A stretch of 64,000 nucleotides of DNA, taken from positions 247,147-311,146 of the forward strand of contig CALMVZ010000024.1 of assembly GCA_937873155.1 (NCBI GenBank). The letters are read 5' to 3'. Positions 1 through 9,051 of this stretch are shown one piece after another. The number at the start of each line of letters is the position of its first letter. The stretch's first letter is position 1. The notes below the pieces were generated by a model, which was not told the origin of the DNA, searched no databases, and was given only the letters and a program-made list of their open reading frames with translations. This DNA comes from an uncultured Bacteroidota bacterium. GTDB lineage: Bacteria; Bacteroidota; Bacteroidia; B-17B0; Aurantibacillaceae. Made by a program: the position numbers and the translations under genes.

Positions 1-40
1 GGGAATTACGCACTCGTAACAAAGAAAGATTAATATTCAT

Positions 41-146
41 AAGGGCTAAAGCCCATGCACTTGCTTATGCTTTTAACCCCTGACTAAAGTCCGGGGTTTT
101 TAATGTCCGGGGTTTTGTGCTCATGAATCTGAATGGGTTTTAGCCT
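41..146. repeat. REP-like palindromic intergenic repeats
   Basis: Short inverted repeats fill the interval before cinA. GGGCT and AGCCC are separated by AA at 43-54. An AACCCC/GGGGTT hairpin followed by T residues lies near 75-101, a second CCGGGG tract follows, and a GGGTTTTAGCC segment near 135-145 echoes the first repeat in inverse orientation. The T-rich hairpin could end transcription entering from the left and also serve cinA, whose 3' end is at 158. The repeat character is seen directly; whether it is a genome-wide REP family is inferred. Confidence 0.5.
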
Positions 147-157
147 TGACAGTTGTC

Positions 158-1423
158 CTACTGTTCCTCTTTCAGGATCATCTTCCTGAGCATATTTAAA
201 GCTGCAGCAGCAGTCATTTGTATATTGCGCTGTCTGTCATCGCCAAAAATAAATTTCATCGCTAAAGTCTTCTCCGGGCTCGAAACAGCGATCCATACCG
301 TCCCAACAGGTTTCTCAAGGGTTCCGCCTGCAGGACCGGCGATACCTGAAGTGGCGATAGAATAATCAGAGTGGAATTTTACTTTCGCATGTTCTGCCAT
401 TTGTAATACACATTCTTTACTTACTGCTCCGTGCTGTTCGAAAACGGAATTATCTACTTCCAGCAATTCATGTTTGATGTGATTGTGATAGGGAACAACA
501 GCGCCATTGAAAATATCAGAACTTCCCGGGATTGCTGTGAATAAAGAAGAGATATAACCGCCCGTACAGCTTTCTGCCAGTGCAATTTTTTTCTTCCGTT
601 CACGTAATAATTCACTTACTATCTTTTCTAACGAAGGGGTTTCTTCGCCGTATTCTTCAAAACCGTAAATATATTCCTTGATCAATATTTTAAGGATGCC
701 AATTTCTTTTTCTACTGTTTTCCTGATCTCTTCAAAGTCATTTCCTGAAGTAGATAAACGTAAACGTACCATTCCAGGCTGCGGCAAATACGCCAGCTTA
801 ATATTCTTTGCTGCTAAATTATCTTCCCATTTCTCAATTTTTTCAGCTAAAAAACTTTCGCCTAAACCCTGAGTTAAAACTGTTTTGTGATAGATGTGCT
901 GTAGTTTGTATTCTGTTTGTATTTTTGGAAGGATGATGTTACTCATCATATCTTTCATTTCGTACGGAACACCGGGCATCGAAATAAAAACCGTATTATC
1001 TTTCTTCAGCCACATGCCCGGGGCAGTGCCGCTTTGGTTATGAATAACAAAACATCCTTTCGGAATTAACGCTTGCTGGCGGTTGGCTTCATTCAATTCC
1101 CTGCCGCGTTTGTCAAAGAACGACTTCACATGTGCCAGAACTTTTTCGTCCAATTCTAAAATTGTGTTAAAATATTGAGCGAATAATTTCTTGGTAATAT
1201 CGTCTTTTGTAGGACCTAATCCCCCTGTAATAAATACAAAGTCGGCCCTCTGTTGTGCATCGCTAAATGCTTTAAGAATAGACTCTTTCTCATCACTTAC
1301 AGAGGCCATATGCACTACTTTTATTCCCAGCAAATTCAGTTTTTGAGCAATCCAAACCGAATTAGTATTGATGATCTGGCCGATCAGGATCTCATCTCCT
1401 ATAGTTAATATTTCAGCACGCAT
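158..1423 (-). CDS. cinA: CinA-family nicotinamide-nucleotide amidase / competence-damage protein
   Basis: This is a full-length CinA (421 residues, the usual size). The N-terminal half is a MoCF-type domain (about 1-170) with the family start GDEILIGQIINTN and a GGLGPTKDD motif. The C-terminal CinA domain (about 260-415) carries ESCTGG and the GSSDIFNGAVVPY segment. Family knowledge: the C-terminal domain deamidates nicotinamide mononucleotide in pyridine-nucleotide recycling, and the N-terminal domain is related to ADP-ribose pyrophosphatases. The protein is cytoplasmic. It is transcribed away from the neighbouring plus-strand cluster, and nothing in the sequence suggests damage or transfer. 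Confidence 0.95.
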   Translation of the reverse strand: MRAEILTIGDEILIGQIINTNSVWIAQKLNLLGIKVVHMASVSDEKESILKAFSDAQQRADFVFITGGLGPTKDDITKKLFAQYFNTILELDEKVLAHVKSFFDKRGRELNEANRQQALIPKGCFVIHNQSGTAPGMWLKKDNTVFISMPGVPYEMKDMMSNIILPKIQTEYKLQHIYHKTVLTQGLGESFLAEKIEKWEDNLAAKNIKLAYLPQPGMVRLRLSTSGNDFEEIRKTVEKEIGILKILIKEYIYGFEEYGEETPSLEKIVSELLRERKKKIALAESCTGGYISSLFTAIPGSSDIFNGAVVPYHNHIKHELLEVDNSVFEQHGAVSKECVLQMAEHAKVKFHSDYSIATSGIAGPAGGTLEKPVGTVWIAVSSPEKTLAMKFIFGDDRQRNIQMTAAAALNMLRKMILKEEQ

Positions 1424-1475
1424 AAAATTTTTGGCCTTATTTTTGTATTATTGTAAATGTATATTAAAAATTAAA

Positions 1476-2258
1476 ATGAGAAAAATATTAATAGTAACAG
1501 CTTTGTTGATCTCATCATCAACTATAAAAGCACAGATATTAAAAGATGCCTGGAACCAGACAAAAGGTATAGCAACAGGTGCCGCAACAACAGCGGTTCA
1601 GCAAGCTACTACAGCAGTTAATACTGCTATCGGCGGAAACGCAACCCCCGCTTTAACCAACGAAGAAGTAATTAAAGGTTTACGTGAAGCATTGAGCGTG
1701 GGAACAAATAATTCGAGCGGAACAGCAAGTAAAGTAGACGGCTATTTAAAAAATGCACGTTTATTTATCCCCTGGCCGGAAGAAGCAAAAGACATGCGCG
1801 AAAAACTGATCAAATTAGGCATGCAGAAAAAAGTGCAGGAGTTTGAAACAAGTTTAAACCGTGCTGCCGAGGAAGCTGCGAAAAAAGCAGGAACTGTGTT
1901 CTTGGATGCTATCACAAAAATGAGTGTAAGCGATGGTTTTGCGATCTTGAAAGGCGCTGATACCGCTGCAACCAATTTCCTTCGTAAAACATCTTATTCT
2001 CCATTATATGATCAATTCCTTCCAATAGTAAAAGAAGCGATCGCTAAAGTGAAAGTGACCAGCTACTGGAATCCTTTAGTTACAAAATATAACAAGCTGC
2101 CGGGCGTTAAAAAACAAAATCCTGATCTGAACGATTATGTAACAAAAAAGGCAGCCAACGGTTTATTTATATTGATAGCTGACGAAGAAGCTAAGATCCG
2201 TAAAGATCCTATGGCCAGGGTGACCGACCTCCTAAAAAAGGTTTTCGGAGCTAAATAG
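1476..2258 (+). CDS. DUF4197 family secreted protein
   Basis: The protein has 260 residues. I chose the ATG at 1476 because it gives a clean signal peptide (MRKILIVTALLISS, then a cut near KAQ); the longer in-frame start at 1368 would overlap the 5' end of cinA. The mature protein matches the DUF4197 pattern: the repeated EALSVG and GYLKNA region, LNRAAEEAAKKA, FLDAITKMSVSDGFAILKG, and AATNFLRKTSYSPLYDQFLPIV. The function of the family is unknown, and an outer-membrane or periplasmic place is inferred from the leader. A terminator hairpin follows. It is transcribed divergently from cinA. Confidence 0.85.
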   Translation: MRKILIVTALLISSSTIKAQILKDAWNQTKGIATGAATTAVQQATTAVNTAIGGNATPALTNEEVIKGLREALSVGTNNSSGTASKVDGYLKNARLFIPWPEEAKDMREKLIKLGMQKKVQEFETSLNRAAEEAAKKAGTVFLDAITKMSVSDGFAILKGADTAATNFLRKTSYSPLYDQFLPIVKEAIAKVKVTSYWNPLVTKYNKLPGVKKQNPDLNDYVTKKAANGLFILIADEEAKIRKDPMARVTDLLKKVFGAK

Positions 2259-2289
2259 TAACAAGTTTTTAATAAAAATTAGAATAAAA

Positions 2290-2324
2290 GAGGCAGGACC
2301 CAACAGGTTCTGCCTTTTAATTTT
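2290..2324 (+). terminator. Rho-independent terminator after the DUF4197 gene
   Basis: GGCAGGACC and GGTTCTGCC form a stem around a CAACA loop at 2292-2314, followed by TTTTAATTTT. It lies 32 bp after the DUF4197 stop codon, in the orientation expected to end that transcript. Confidence 0.8.
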
Positions 2325-2351
2325 GACCCTTCGGCAAAGCTCAGGGTGACC
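2325..2351. repeat. REP-like CCCTTCGGCAAAGCTCAGGGTGAC repeat, copy 1
   Basis: An imperfect inverted repeat, ACCCTTCGGCAAAGC then TCAGGGTGACC, has a close relative at 4998-5028. Both lie in gaps between plus-strand genes. The motif resembles a short palindrome common between genes in Bacteroidota and other bacteria. It has no coding potential. Confidence 0.55.
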
Positions 2352-2393
2352 TGCTATTAATTAAATTAATATATTTGTTCATTATCATTTAAT

Positions 2394-4997
2394 ATGCAAT
2401 TCTCAATTAAAAAGTTTTTACCACACATAACGGCAGTTATTGTATTTGCTGTTCTCACACTTATTTATTTCAAGCCATTATTATCAGGCAAAGAAATTTC
2501 GCAGCATGATATCATGCAGGCAAAGGGAATGAGTAAAGAGATCGCCGATTTCAGGAAACAGTATAATAGTGAACCATTATGGACCAACTCCATGTTCGGT
2601 GGAATGCCCGCATACCAGGTATCAACTTATTATCCCGGTAATCTTTTAGGCATGCGTAGTGCGGATACTGTATTCTCCCTCGATAATCTTTTTAAATTAT
2701 TTTTGCCGCATCCCGGTGGTTATATTTTTCTGTGCTTCCTCGGTTTCTTCATTTTATTACTCTGTCTCCAGGTTGAACCCTGGCTTGCATTGGTTGGAGG
2801 AATAGCTTACGGGCTCTCTACTTACTTTATTGTAGCACTTGGAGCAGGACACAATTCTAAGATTAACGCTTTGGGTTATCTTCCTCCGCTTATCGGTGGG
2901 GTCGTACTGTTATTCAGGGGCAGATTATGGTTAGGATTTGCATTAACTGTCCTGTTCATGGCGATGGAATTAAATGCTAACCACGTTCAGATCTCTTATT
3001 ATGGATTTATGATCATAGGGGCAATTATTATTGCTTATGCTTATTATGCTTTCAAAGAAAAAACCTTACCAACTTTTTTAAAGGCATTTGCTTTTTTTAT
3101 TGTTGCATCAATAATAGCATTGATGCCAAACGCAGCCAGTTTAATGTGTACCGAGGAGTATGGAAAATATTCAACCCGCGGCCCTTCCGAATTAACTATT
3201 ACTCCCGATGGAAAAAGTAATGCTGATAATAAAACATCCGGTCTTGATAAAGAATATGTTGTTCAATACAGTCATGGGATCTCTGAAAGTTTCACATTTC
3301 TGATCCCGGATTACAAAGGCGGTTCTTCAAGTATTCCTATTGGTGAAGAAGATCCGAATGCATTGAAAAAAGTATCTGCTGATTTTAAACAGGCAGTTGG
3401 CCAGCACGGTTCTTACTTCGGCGATCAGTATATCACCGCAGGTCCTGTTTATATCGGAGCGATCATCATGTTCTTTGTAGTGCTCGGTCTTTTCATTACC
3501 AAACACAAATTAAAATGGCCGTTGTTACTGATCACATTATTAGGAATGATGTTATCGTGGGGGAGTCATTTTATGGGATTAACTTCTTTCTTCCTTGATC
3601 ATGTTCCCGGTTATAATAAATTCCGTGCAGTATCTATGACAATGGTGATCGCTGAATTATGCCTGCCATTATTCGCTATGTTAACTTTGAATGAATTAAT
3701 AAAATACAAATCCTTAGATGAAAAAATTACGATAGGCTTCATAAAAAAGGAAGTTGCACTTAAAAAAATACTGATCATTGCCTTTGCTCTTGTTGGAGGA
3801 TTTTGCCTGATCGGATATTTAGCACCGGGTATGGTGAATTCGTTTACTTCCGATGGTGAAGAACAGCAAATGATCTACCGCTATACACAGGGAGGGAACC
3901 CGGAAGACCAGGTGCGTTCGTATGTAACACAATTAATGCCCCAGTTAGAGATAGCACGTAAAGCTATTTTCCAATCCGATGCACTGCGTTCTTTCATTTT
4001 CATTACACTCGCATTCATTTTCATTTATCTGTACCTGAATAAAAAAGTAAAACGCGAATTATTATTCGGCGCTTTAGGGATCTTTATTTTGATAGATCTC
4101 TGGACGGTTGACATGCGTTACTTAAGTGAAAAGAATTATGTCACCAAAGCACAGAACATGGCAAGCTTCGAAAAAACGAAAGCAGATGAAGAGATATTAA
4201 AAGACCCTGATCCGAATTACCGTGTATTGAATATTGCAGCTTCTCCGTTCCAGGATGCAGCTACATCTTATTTACATAAATCTATCGGCGGATATCATGG
4301 TGCAAAACTGAAAAAATACCAGGAACTCTATGATTTTTATTTCAGCAGGCAGATCAATGCGTTTTACGAAGGCTTCAATAAAGCAAGAGGTAACGACAGT
4401 ATTTTAAATGTTGAATTGAGCAAGATCGGTATCTTTAATATGCTGAACACAAAATATTTCATTGTTCAGTTTGGTGAAGATAAGATCGTTCCCGTAAAAA
4501 ATCCGCAGGCAAACGGCAATGCATGGTTTGTGAAAGAAGTTGCTGTTGCTGAAAATGCTGACCAGGAAATTACCGGTTTAGGTAAGATCGACACAAAAAC
4601 ACAGGCCATCATGCAGTCGAAATTCAAAGCCGATGTAAAAGTAGATGCGAATTACACAGGACAAGGAGCAATTAAATTATTAAGTTACAAGCCAAACGAT
4701 TTGGTTTATGAATCTAACTCAAATGAAGCGCAATTTGCGGTGTTCTCCGAGATCTATTACCCCAAAGGATGGAATGCTTACCTCGATGGTAATATAGTGC
4801 CTCATGTAGCTGTAAATTACGTTTTAAGGGGCATGCCGGTACCGGCAGGAAAGCATAAGATCGAATTCAAATTCGAACCTCAAACCTATAAAACAGGTAA
4901 TAGCATTGCAATGATAGGTTCAATATTGGTATTGTTAAGCGTGGCAGGTGGCATATATTTAGGCATTAAAAAGGACAAAACAGCAGAAGGGGCTTAA
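2394..4997 (+). CDS. YfhO-family polytopic membrane protein
   Basis: This 867-residue protein begins with a membrane anchor (about 10-30) and has ten or more hydrophobic segments in the first 570 residues. A soluble region of about 250 residues follows, then a last membrane span (about 835-857) and a charged tail. The layout and the segments SMFGGMPAYQ, YPKGWNAYLDG and PAGKHKIEFKFEP match Bacteroidota YfhO-like proteins, which resemble GT-C glycosyltransferases. In Firmicutes YfhO is linked to glycosylation of lipoteichoic acid; here the substrate cannot be told and would more likely be a surface glycan. The ATG at 2394 is followed directly by the charged lead to the first span. Confidence 0.85.
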   Translation: MQFSIKKFLPHITAVIVFAVLTLIYFKPLLSGKEISQHDIMQAKGMSKEIADFRKQYNSEPLWTNSMFGGMPAYQVSTYYPGNLLGMRSADTVFSLDNLFKLFLPHPGGYIFLCFLGFFILLLCLQVEPWLALVGGIAYGLSTYFIVALGAGHNSKINALGYLPPLIGGVVLLFRGRLWLGFALTVLFMAMELNANHVQISYYGFMIIGAIIIAYAYYAFKEKTLPTFLKAFAFFIVASIIALMPNAASLMCTEEYGKYSTRGPSELTITPDGKSNADNKTSGLDKEYVVQYSHGISESFTFLIPDYKGGSSSIPIGEEDPNALKKVSADFKQAVGQHGSYFGDQYITAGPVYIGAIIMFFVVLGLFITKHKLKWPLLLITLLGMMLSWGSHFMGLTSFFLDHVPGYNKFRAVSMTMVIAELCLPLFAMLTLNELIKYKSLDEKITIGFIKKEVALKKILIIAFALVGGFCLIGYLAPGMVNSFTSDGEEQQMIYRYTQGGNPEDQVRSYVTQLMPQLEIARKAIFQSDALRSFIFITLAFIFIYLYLNKKVKRELLFGALGIFILIDLWTVDMRYLSEKNYVTKAQNMASFEKTKADEEILKDPDPNYRVLNIAASPFQDAATSYLHKSIGGYHGAKLKKYQELYDFYFSRQINAFYEGFNKARGNDSILNVELSKIGIFNMLNTKYFIVQFGEDKIVPVKNPQANGNAWFVKEVAVAENADQEITGLGKIDTKTQAIMQSKFKADVKVDANYTGQGAIKLLSYKPNDLVYESNSNEAQFAVFSEIYYPKGWNAYLDGNIVPHVAVNYVLRGMPVPAGKHKIEFKFEPQTYKTGNSIAMIGSILVLLSVAGGIYLGIKKDKTAEGA

Positions 4998-5028
4998 AAC
5001 CCTTGCCCTGAACTTGTGGAAGGGTGAC
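4998..5028. repeat. REP-like repeat, copy 2
   Basis: ACCCTTGCCCTGAACTTG then TGGAAGGGTGAC is a diverged relative of the repeat at 2325-2351, in inverted-repeat form. It starts at the yfhO stop codon, within the gap before trxA. Confidence 0.5.
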
Positions 5029-5108
5029 AAAAGGACAAAAAACCCGATTGGAATAGTAATTGATAATTAAATAATACATAAATAAACAAAAAGAAAGGAA
5101 ACACTAAA

Positions 5109-5426
5109 ATGGCACTAGAAATAACAGACGCTAACTTTGATGAGTTAGTAATGAAAAGCGATAAACCGGTATTAATTGATTTTTGGGCAGAATGGTGTGG
5201 CCCTTGCCGTATGGTAGGACCCATTGTTGAAGAACTTGCTAAAGAATACGAAGGCAAAGCCGTTGTCGGTAAAGTTAATGTGGATAATAATCCGAACATT
5301 AGTATGAACTTCGGTATCCGTAACATCCCAACCTTGTTGTATTTCAAGAACGGACAGGTAGTAGATAAGCAGGTAGGCGCTGTGCCTAAAGCTAATTTGG
5401 CTGCAAAACTCAACGCTCAGTTGTAA
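5109..5426 (+). CDS. trxA: Thioredoxin
   Basis: At 105 residues this is a canonical cytoplasmic thioredoxin. It has the redox-active WCGPC motif (about 30-34), the preceding [11 protein letters not shown] context, the cis-proline loop NIPTL (about 73-77) and the C-terminal KANLAAKLN helix. It reduces protein disulfides using electrons from thioredoxin reductase. There is no signal peptide. A GAAAGGAAAC tract precedes the ATG, and a strong terminator follows, so it is probably a single-gene unit. Confidence 0.97.
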   Translation: MALEITDANFDELVMKSDKPVLIDFWAEWCGPCRMVGPIVEELAKEYEGKAVVGKVNVDNNPNISMNFGIRNIPTLLYFKNGQVVDKQVGAVPKANLAAKLNAQL

Positions 5427-5444
5427 GCAAAGAAATTACACTGG

Positions 5445-5483
5445 AAAAACCCCGTTTCTATTTGAAGGAACGGGGTTTTTTAT
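5445..5483 (+). terminator. Terminator after trxA
   Basis: AAAAACCCCGTT pairs with AACGGGGTTTTTT across a loop of about 12 nt, ending in a T run, shortly after the trxA stop. Confidence 0.9.
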
Positions 5484-5509
5484 TACATTGGTATTCCTAA
5501 ACCAGTACT

Positions 5510-5980
5510 ATGAGATCAGAAGCAAACACACCAGACGCTTATATCGAGTCATTACCTGAAGACCGTAAAAAAGTAATGACCGAATTACGTAAAGCAATTA
5601 AAAAGAACATCGATAAAAAATTCTCCGAAGGTATGGGATATGGTATGATGGGTTATTCGGTTCCGCATAAGATCTATCCGGCGGGTTATCATTGTGATCC
5701 AAAACAACCATTGCCTTTTATGGGATTGGCATCACAAAAGAATTTTATAGCTGTGTATCATATGGGTGTATATGCTGATAAAAAATTGTACGATTGGTTC
5801 GTGAAAGAATTCCCGAAGCATACCAGGTACAAATTAGATATGGGCAAGAGCTGTATCCGCTTTAAAAAGATGGATGATGTGCCTGTGAAACTGATCGGTG
5901 AATTGGCAGGTAAAATGAGCGCACAGGATTGGATCGATACATATGAAAAAATGCTGAAAGGCTCTAAAACCAAAAAGTAA
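5510..5980 (+). CDS. DUF1801 domain protein
   Basis: This 156-residue cytoplasmic protein has an N-terminal helix pair (YIESLPEDRKKVMTELRKAIKK) and a YdhG-like fold signature: GYGMMGYSVPH, the PFMGLASQKNFIAVYHMG strand region, and KSCIRFKKMDDVPVKLIGEL. DUF1801/YdhG is related to the frataxin/Fra-like fold. No reaction is established, and the sequence shows no catalytic motif that would decide one. It is 17 bp from the downstream yceI-like gene and probably cotranscribed with it. Confidence 0.85.
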   Translation: MRSEANTPDAYIESLPEDRKKVMTELRKAIKKNIDKKFSEGMGYGMMGYSVPHKIYPAGYHCDPKQPLPFMGLASQKNFIAVYHMGVYADKKLYDWFVKEFPKHTRYKLDMGKSCIRFKKMDDVPVKLIGELAGKMSAQDWIDTYEKMLKGSKTKK

Positions 5981-5997
5981 TTAAAAAAACATCTCGC

Positions 5998-7302
5998 ATG
6001 ACAACTATTAAGGACGTTCTCATTGCACTATTAACCGTTTGCAGTTTTACTTATCACGCACAGGTAAGCTGGAAAGTAGATCGCAGTCACAGCCAAATGG
6101 GATTTTCATTAAAGTACATGATGGTAAACGATTTTCAGGGCCATTTTAAAATGTACGACGGGAAGATCAATTCAACGTCAGAAACTGATTTTAATAACGC
6201 AGCTATTTCCTTCATGGTGGATACGCGCACCATTGAAACCGGGGATGAGACACGTGATAGTCATCTGAAAAGTAAAATGTTCTTTGACGCAGACAAATTC
6301 CAAAGGGCGGAATTTTCTTCTACCGGTTTTAAACCGGGTAAAGTAAAAGGGACATACGATGTAGAAGGGGATATGACGATTAAAGGCATTACAAAAAAAG
6401 TAAAATTGACCGCAACCGGTGCACCTAAACCTGTCACCAATTATTACTCAGGAAAAACAATGTACGGATTCTTTATCACAGGAAAAATAAACCGTGGTGA
6501 TTTTGGTATTGGTAATTACGAGATCATGAATGATGGTGGGGTTGTGATGTCAGAAGAAATAACTATCAGTTGTAACTTAATGTTAGTGAAAGCAGATAAG
6601 CTGATCGCTACTGTTGGAAAGAATACGATTAAAATAGATCCGAAGAAATTAGATTCTTATGTTGGGCAATACGAAGTATCAGCAAACATCAAGTTAACTG
6701 TTTACAAGGAAGCTGATCATTTAGTTGCAATGGCTTCGGGCGGGCAAAGTAAGAATGACATTTTTCCTGAAACAGAGACAAAATTCTTCTGGGAGTTTGC
6801 TGATATGAAGATCGAATTCCTGAAGAATGAGAGTGGTGAAGTAGATCGTTTTGCTTTGTATAAGGATGGCATGAAAAGTGTGGAAGGAAAAAAATTAAGC
6901 AGTGAAGTGCACCTGGCTGATAATGCTGAACTAAATAAAGAAAGTACAAATGATCTTTCAACAATGGAAGGTATTAAAGCACAGGCATGGGAAGAACTGG
7001 AAAATAAAAATTACAGTAAAGCAAATACAATGTACAAAGATGCACTTAAAATGGATGGAACTGATATTTCCTTGTACGCGGGCTTAGGGCATTCCTATTT
7101 ATTCTTCGGAAGCATTCCGCAGGCTATAGAAGCGTATAAGAGCGGTTTAGGTAAAAAAACGGAATCAGGGAAATCTTTCGATAAGATCCTCCAGGAAGAT
7201 TTCACATATTTCAAATCCCGCAAACTACCCGCATCATCAATGGACAAAGTATTCGCTGAGCTGAAACTGCAACCGAATCCTACTTATGAGAATATGAAGT
7301 GA
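5998..7302 (+). CDS. YceI-family lipid-binding domain fused to a TPR region
   Basis: This 434-residue secreted protein starts with a signal peptide (about 1-22, ending HAQ). A YceI domain (about 25-195) follows: SWKVDRSHSQMGFSLKYMMV, DTRTIETGDETRDSHLKSKMFFD, VEGDMTIKGITKKV, GDFGIGNY. YceI proteins are periplasmic lipocalin-like barrels that bind isoprenoid-type lipids. After a middle region (about 200-310), a C-terminal helical part (about 325-390) looks like tetratricopeptide repeats (AWEELENKNYSKANTMYKDALKMD, then LYAGLGHSYLFFGS). Family members are usually about 190 residues, so the extension is unusual. Confidence 0.85.
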   Translation: MTTIKDVLIALLTVCSFTYHAQVSWKVDRSHSQMGFSLKYMMVNDFQGHFKMYDGKINSTSETDFNNAAISFMVDTRTIETGDETRDSHLKSKMFFDADKFQRAEFSSTGFKPGKVKGTYDVEGDMTIKGITKKVKLTATGAPKPVTNYYSGKTMYGFFITGKINRGDFGIGNYEIMNDGGVVMSEEITISCNLMLVKADKLIATVGKNTIKIDPKKLDSYVGQYEVSANIKLTVYKEADHLVAMASGGQSKNDIFPETETKFFWEFADMKIEFLKNESGEVDRFALYKDGMKSVEGKKLSSEVHLADNAELNKESTNDLSTMEGIKAQAWEELENKNYSKANTMYKDALKMDGTDISLYAGLGHSYLFFGSIPQAIEAYKSGLGKKTESGKSFDKILQEDFTYFKSRKLPASSMDKVFAELKLQPNPTYENMK

Positions 7303-7317
7303 TCTCCCTCCGAAACA

Positions 7318-7372
7318 AGAATAATCCTCTCCTGAAAGGAAAGGACGTTCGCTTGCGGACGGGCGAGGTTAA
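7318..7372. repeat. Intergenic inverted repeat
   Basis: Between the yceI-like gene and the next gene is a short inverted-repeat region. CCTCTCCTGAAAGGAAAGG is followed by GTTCGCTTGCGGACGGGCG. It is GC-richer than its surroundings and resembles REP-type sequence. There is no clear T run, so it is not called a terminator. Confidence 0.4.
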
Positions 7373-7408
7373 TAGGTGCTGTAAATGCGGGAAGTAATAA
7401 TTTAAGAA

Positions 7409-7936
7409 ATGAAAAAACTCCTTTCCATAATTTTTCTCCTCTCATTTACCATCGCTTTCTCCCAGCAAAAAGCAAAGATAGGTATGAGTTTAGAGGAAGT
7501 AAAGAAACTCTATCCCGCTGCAAAAGAAAGCAGATATCAGCAGGAGGTCAATTTAACTATTGAAGACACTTTACATGGTTTAGGTTCTGCCTGGGGGTTG
7601 AATTTCAAAGAGGATAAACTCACGTGGATGATGTTCAATAAATATATCGGGGAATTAAGTGATGCGAATTTTAAAAAATGTTTGAAAGCTACAAAAGAAA
7701 TTATTGCTGATTACACTGAATGGTACGGTGCGCCTGATGAAACTATTACCGGCAATCAGAAGTATGTTGATCCCTATAAAAAGAAACACTGGGGCTATGA
7801 TGTATTAGAAGCGCGTTGGAAAAATGCGAATGGTGAGAAAATGAAAGTAGAGTTTACATTCCTTGGTGGCAAAGGGGAATATCAATTCCTTGTGGTTATT
7901 ACTCACTTTCAGAAGGATTATCCGTATTACGAGTGA
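7409..7936 (+). CDS. Secreted protein of unknown function
   Basis: I do not recognise a family for this 175-residue protein. It has a signal peptide (MKKLLSIIFLLSFTIAFSQ, cut after residue 18 or 19). The mature part has mixed alpha/beta character, with motifs IGMSLEEVKKLYP and a Trp-rich stretch (WGLNFKEDKLTWMMFN, then EWYGAPDETITG). It is probably periplasmic or on the cell surface. The downstream YdcF-like gene begins 21 bp later but has its own promoter-like box, so the two need not be one operon. Confidence 0.75.
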   Translation: MKKLLSIIFLLSFTIAFSQQKAKIGMSLEEVKKLYPAAKESRYQQEVNLTIEDTLHGLGSAWGLNFKEDKLTWMMFNKYIGELSDANFKKCLKATKEIIADYTEWYGAPDETITGNQKYVDPYKKKHWGYDVLEARWKNANGEKMKVEFTFLGGKGEYQFLVVITHFQKDYPYYE

Positions 7937-7945
7937 ATTTTCACG

Positions 7946-7953
7946 TACCTTTG
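7946..7953 (+). promoter_or_regulatory. Bacteroidota -7 box close to the ydcF-like start codon
   Basis: TACCTTTG fits the TAnnTTTG -7 element and ends 4 bp before the ATG at 7958. If it is used, transcription would begin at or next to the start codon, giving a leaderless or very short-leader mRNA. I see no clear TTTG -33 box at 18-21 bp, which weakens the call. Confidence 0.4.
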
Positions 7954-7957
7954 CGGC

Positions 7958-8644
7958 ATGCGGTATTTAGCACCCCTTGTATTGATCGTTTTTCTCAGCA
8001 AATGTACTGTATTAAATCCTGTTCGTAAATCTCCATACAATTTGTATATGGCCAATATTAAGGATCAGCCTTTCGATGCTATTATTGTCCCCGGTGTGCC
8101 TTATAATGCTAAAACATGGAGTAATGTAATGCGGTTGCGGATCTTGTGGGCGAAGTTTTTATTTGAGAAGGGCTACGCTAAAAATATTATTTTTTCAGGT
8201 GGGGCCGTGCATTCTAATTATATCGAAAGCAGGATCATGGGATTGTATGCTGAAGCTTTTGGTATACCAAGGGCAAATATTTTTACTGAGGAGCGGGCTG
8301 AGCATAGTACCGAGAATGTATATTATTCCTATTACTTAGCCAAGCCCCATAGTTTTAAAAATATAGCCTTAGCAACAGATCCGTATCAAACCAGCAACCT
8401 TTACTCGTACATTAAAAAACAAAAGTTAGAGATCAAGATAGTGCCTTTATTGTTGGATACAGTTTTAATAATGGATAGAACTGAACCAAAAATCGATCCT
8501 GAGTCAGCCAAAATAAATGACAGCACTTTTAATTCATTAAAAAAGAGAGAAGGTTTTTTTAAACGGATTCGCGGTACAATGGGAAAAAACATTGAGTATA
8601 CCGAAGAGGATAAAAACCGGGTGAAAGCAAACACAACGAGATGA
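7958..8644 (+). CDS. YdcF/SanA/ElyC-type DUF218 protein, putative lipoprotein
   Basis: This 228-residue protein has an N-terminal hydrophobic stretch with a Cys near residue 16 (VLIVFLSKCT), so it may be a lipoprotein. The DUF218 core follows: DAIIVPGVPYN, ILWAKFLFEKGYAKNIIFSGGAV, GLYAEAFGIPRANIFTEERAEHSTENVYYS and the later LATDPYQ. DUF218 proteins are linked to envelope integrity and peptidoglycan precursor metabolism (ElyC, SanA), and their chemistry is unresolved. A paralogue with a different anchor lies at 60426-61034. Confidence 0.85.
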   Translation: MRYLAPLVLIVFLSKCTVLNPVRKSPYNLYMANIKDQPFDAIIVPGVPYNAKTWSNVMRLRILWAKFLFEKGYAKNIIFSGGAVHSNYIESRIMGLYAEAFGIPRANIFTEERAEHSTENVYYSYYLAKPHSFKNIALATDPYQTSNLYSYIKKQKLEIKIVPLLLDTVLIMDRTEPKIDPESAKINDSTFNSLKKREGFFKRIRGTMGKNIEYTEEDKNRVKANTTR

Positions 8645-9051
8645 TACCGGTTATTTGTATCAATAAGCCCGGATAAAAGTTATCATAGTTGTCCCGTTAG
8701 TGCGGATTTGCAATCGTACTTATAACAACAACGATTGCTTTTAAGAGTCAAACCCTACGTCTTTATACGTAGGGAAAACACCTTTTTCGCCACTTATATT
8801 TTAATAGGAAATTATTATTTTAGCTGTCCCGGGGATGTATTAACGAGCGTTATTGGTGAACCAATAACCTGCACGTCAACTCTCGGCATCAATTTAACTT
8901 CCCGTTTTTTCTGCAACAGCAATTTCGCCTTCGGCGGGGTTAACCTAGAAATCTAGAAACCCAGAAACCAGAAATATTTTCCAACACCAGGTATTTTCCT
9001 TGTTGTTTTTATCCTGAATTATTTTATATTAGCTACCAAAACCCATTAGCT
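8645..9051. other. Gene-free interval with perfect hairpins
   Basis: About 400 bp show no convincing gene. Two perfect stem-loops stand out: CCCTACGT and ACGTAGGG around six bases (about 8752-8773), and GTTATTGG and CCAATAAC around TGAA (about 8849-8868). A short open frame covers 8735-8956 but looks unlike a protein and has no ribosome-binding site. The hairpins could be transcript structures or repeat remnants. Confidence 0.4.

Noticed and set aside
1368..1475. Longer N-terminus for the DUF4197 protein
   Set aside because: It overlaps the 5' end of cinA and lacks a signal peptide; the start at 1476 has one.
8735..8956. Open frame of 73 codons on the plus strand
   Set aside because: It has no ribosome-binding site, unusual composition and no protein-like pattern; it lies across hairpins. 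Considered non-coding.
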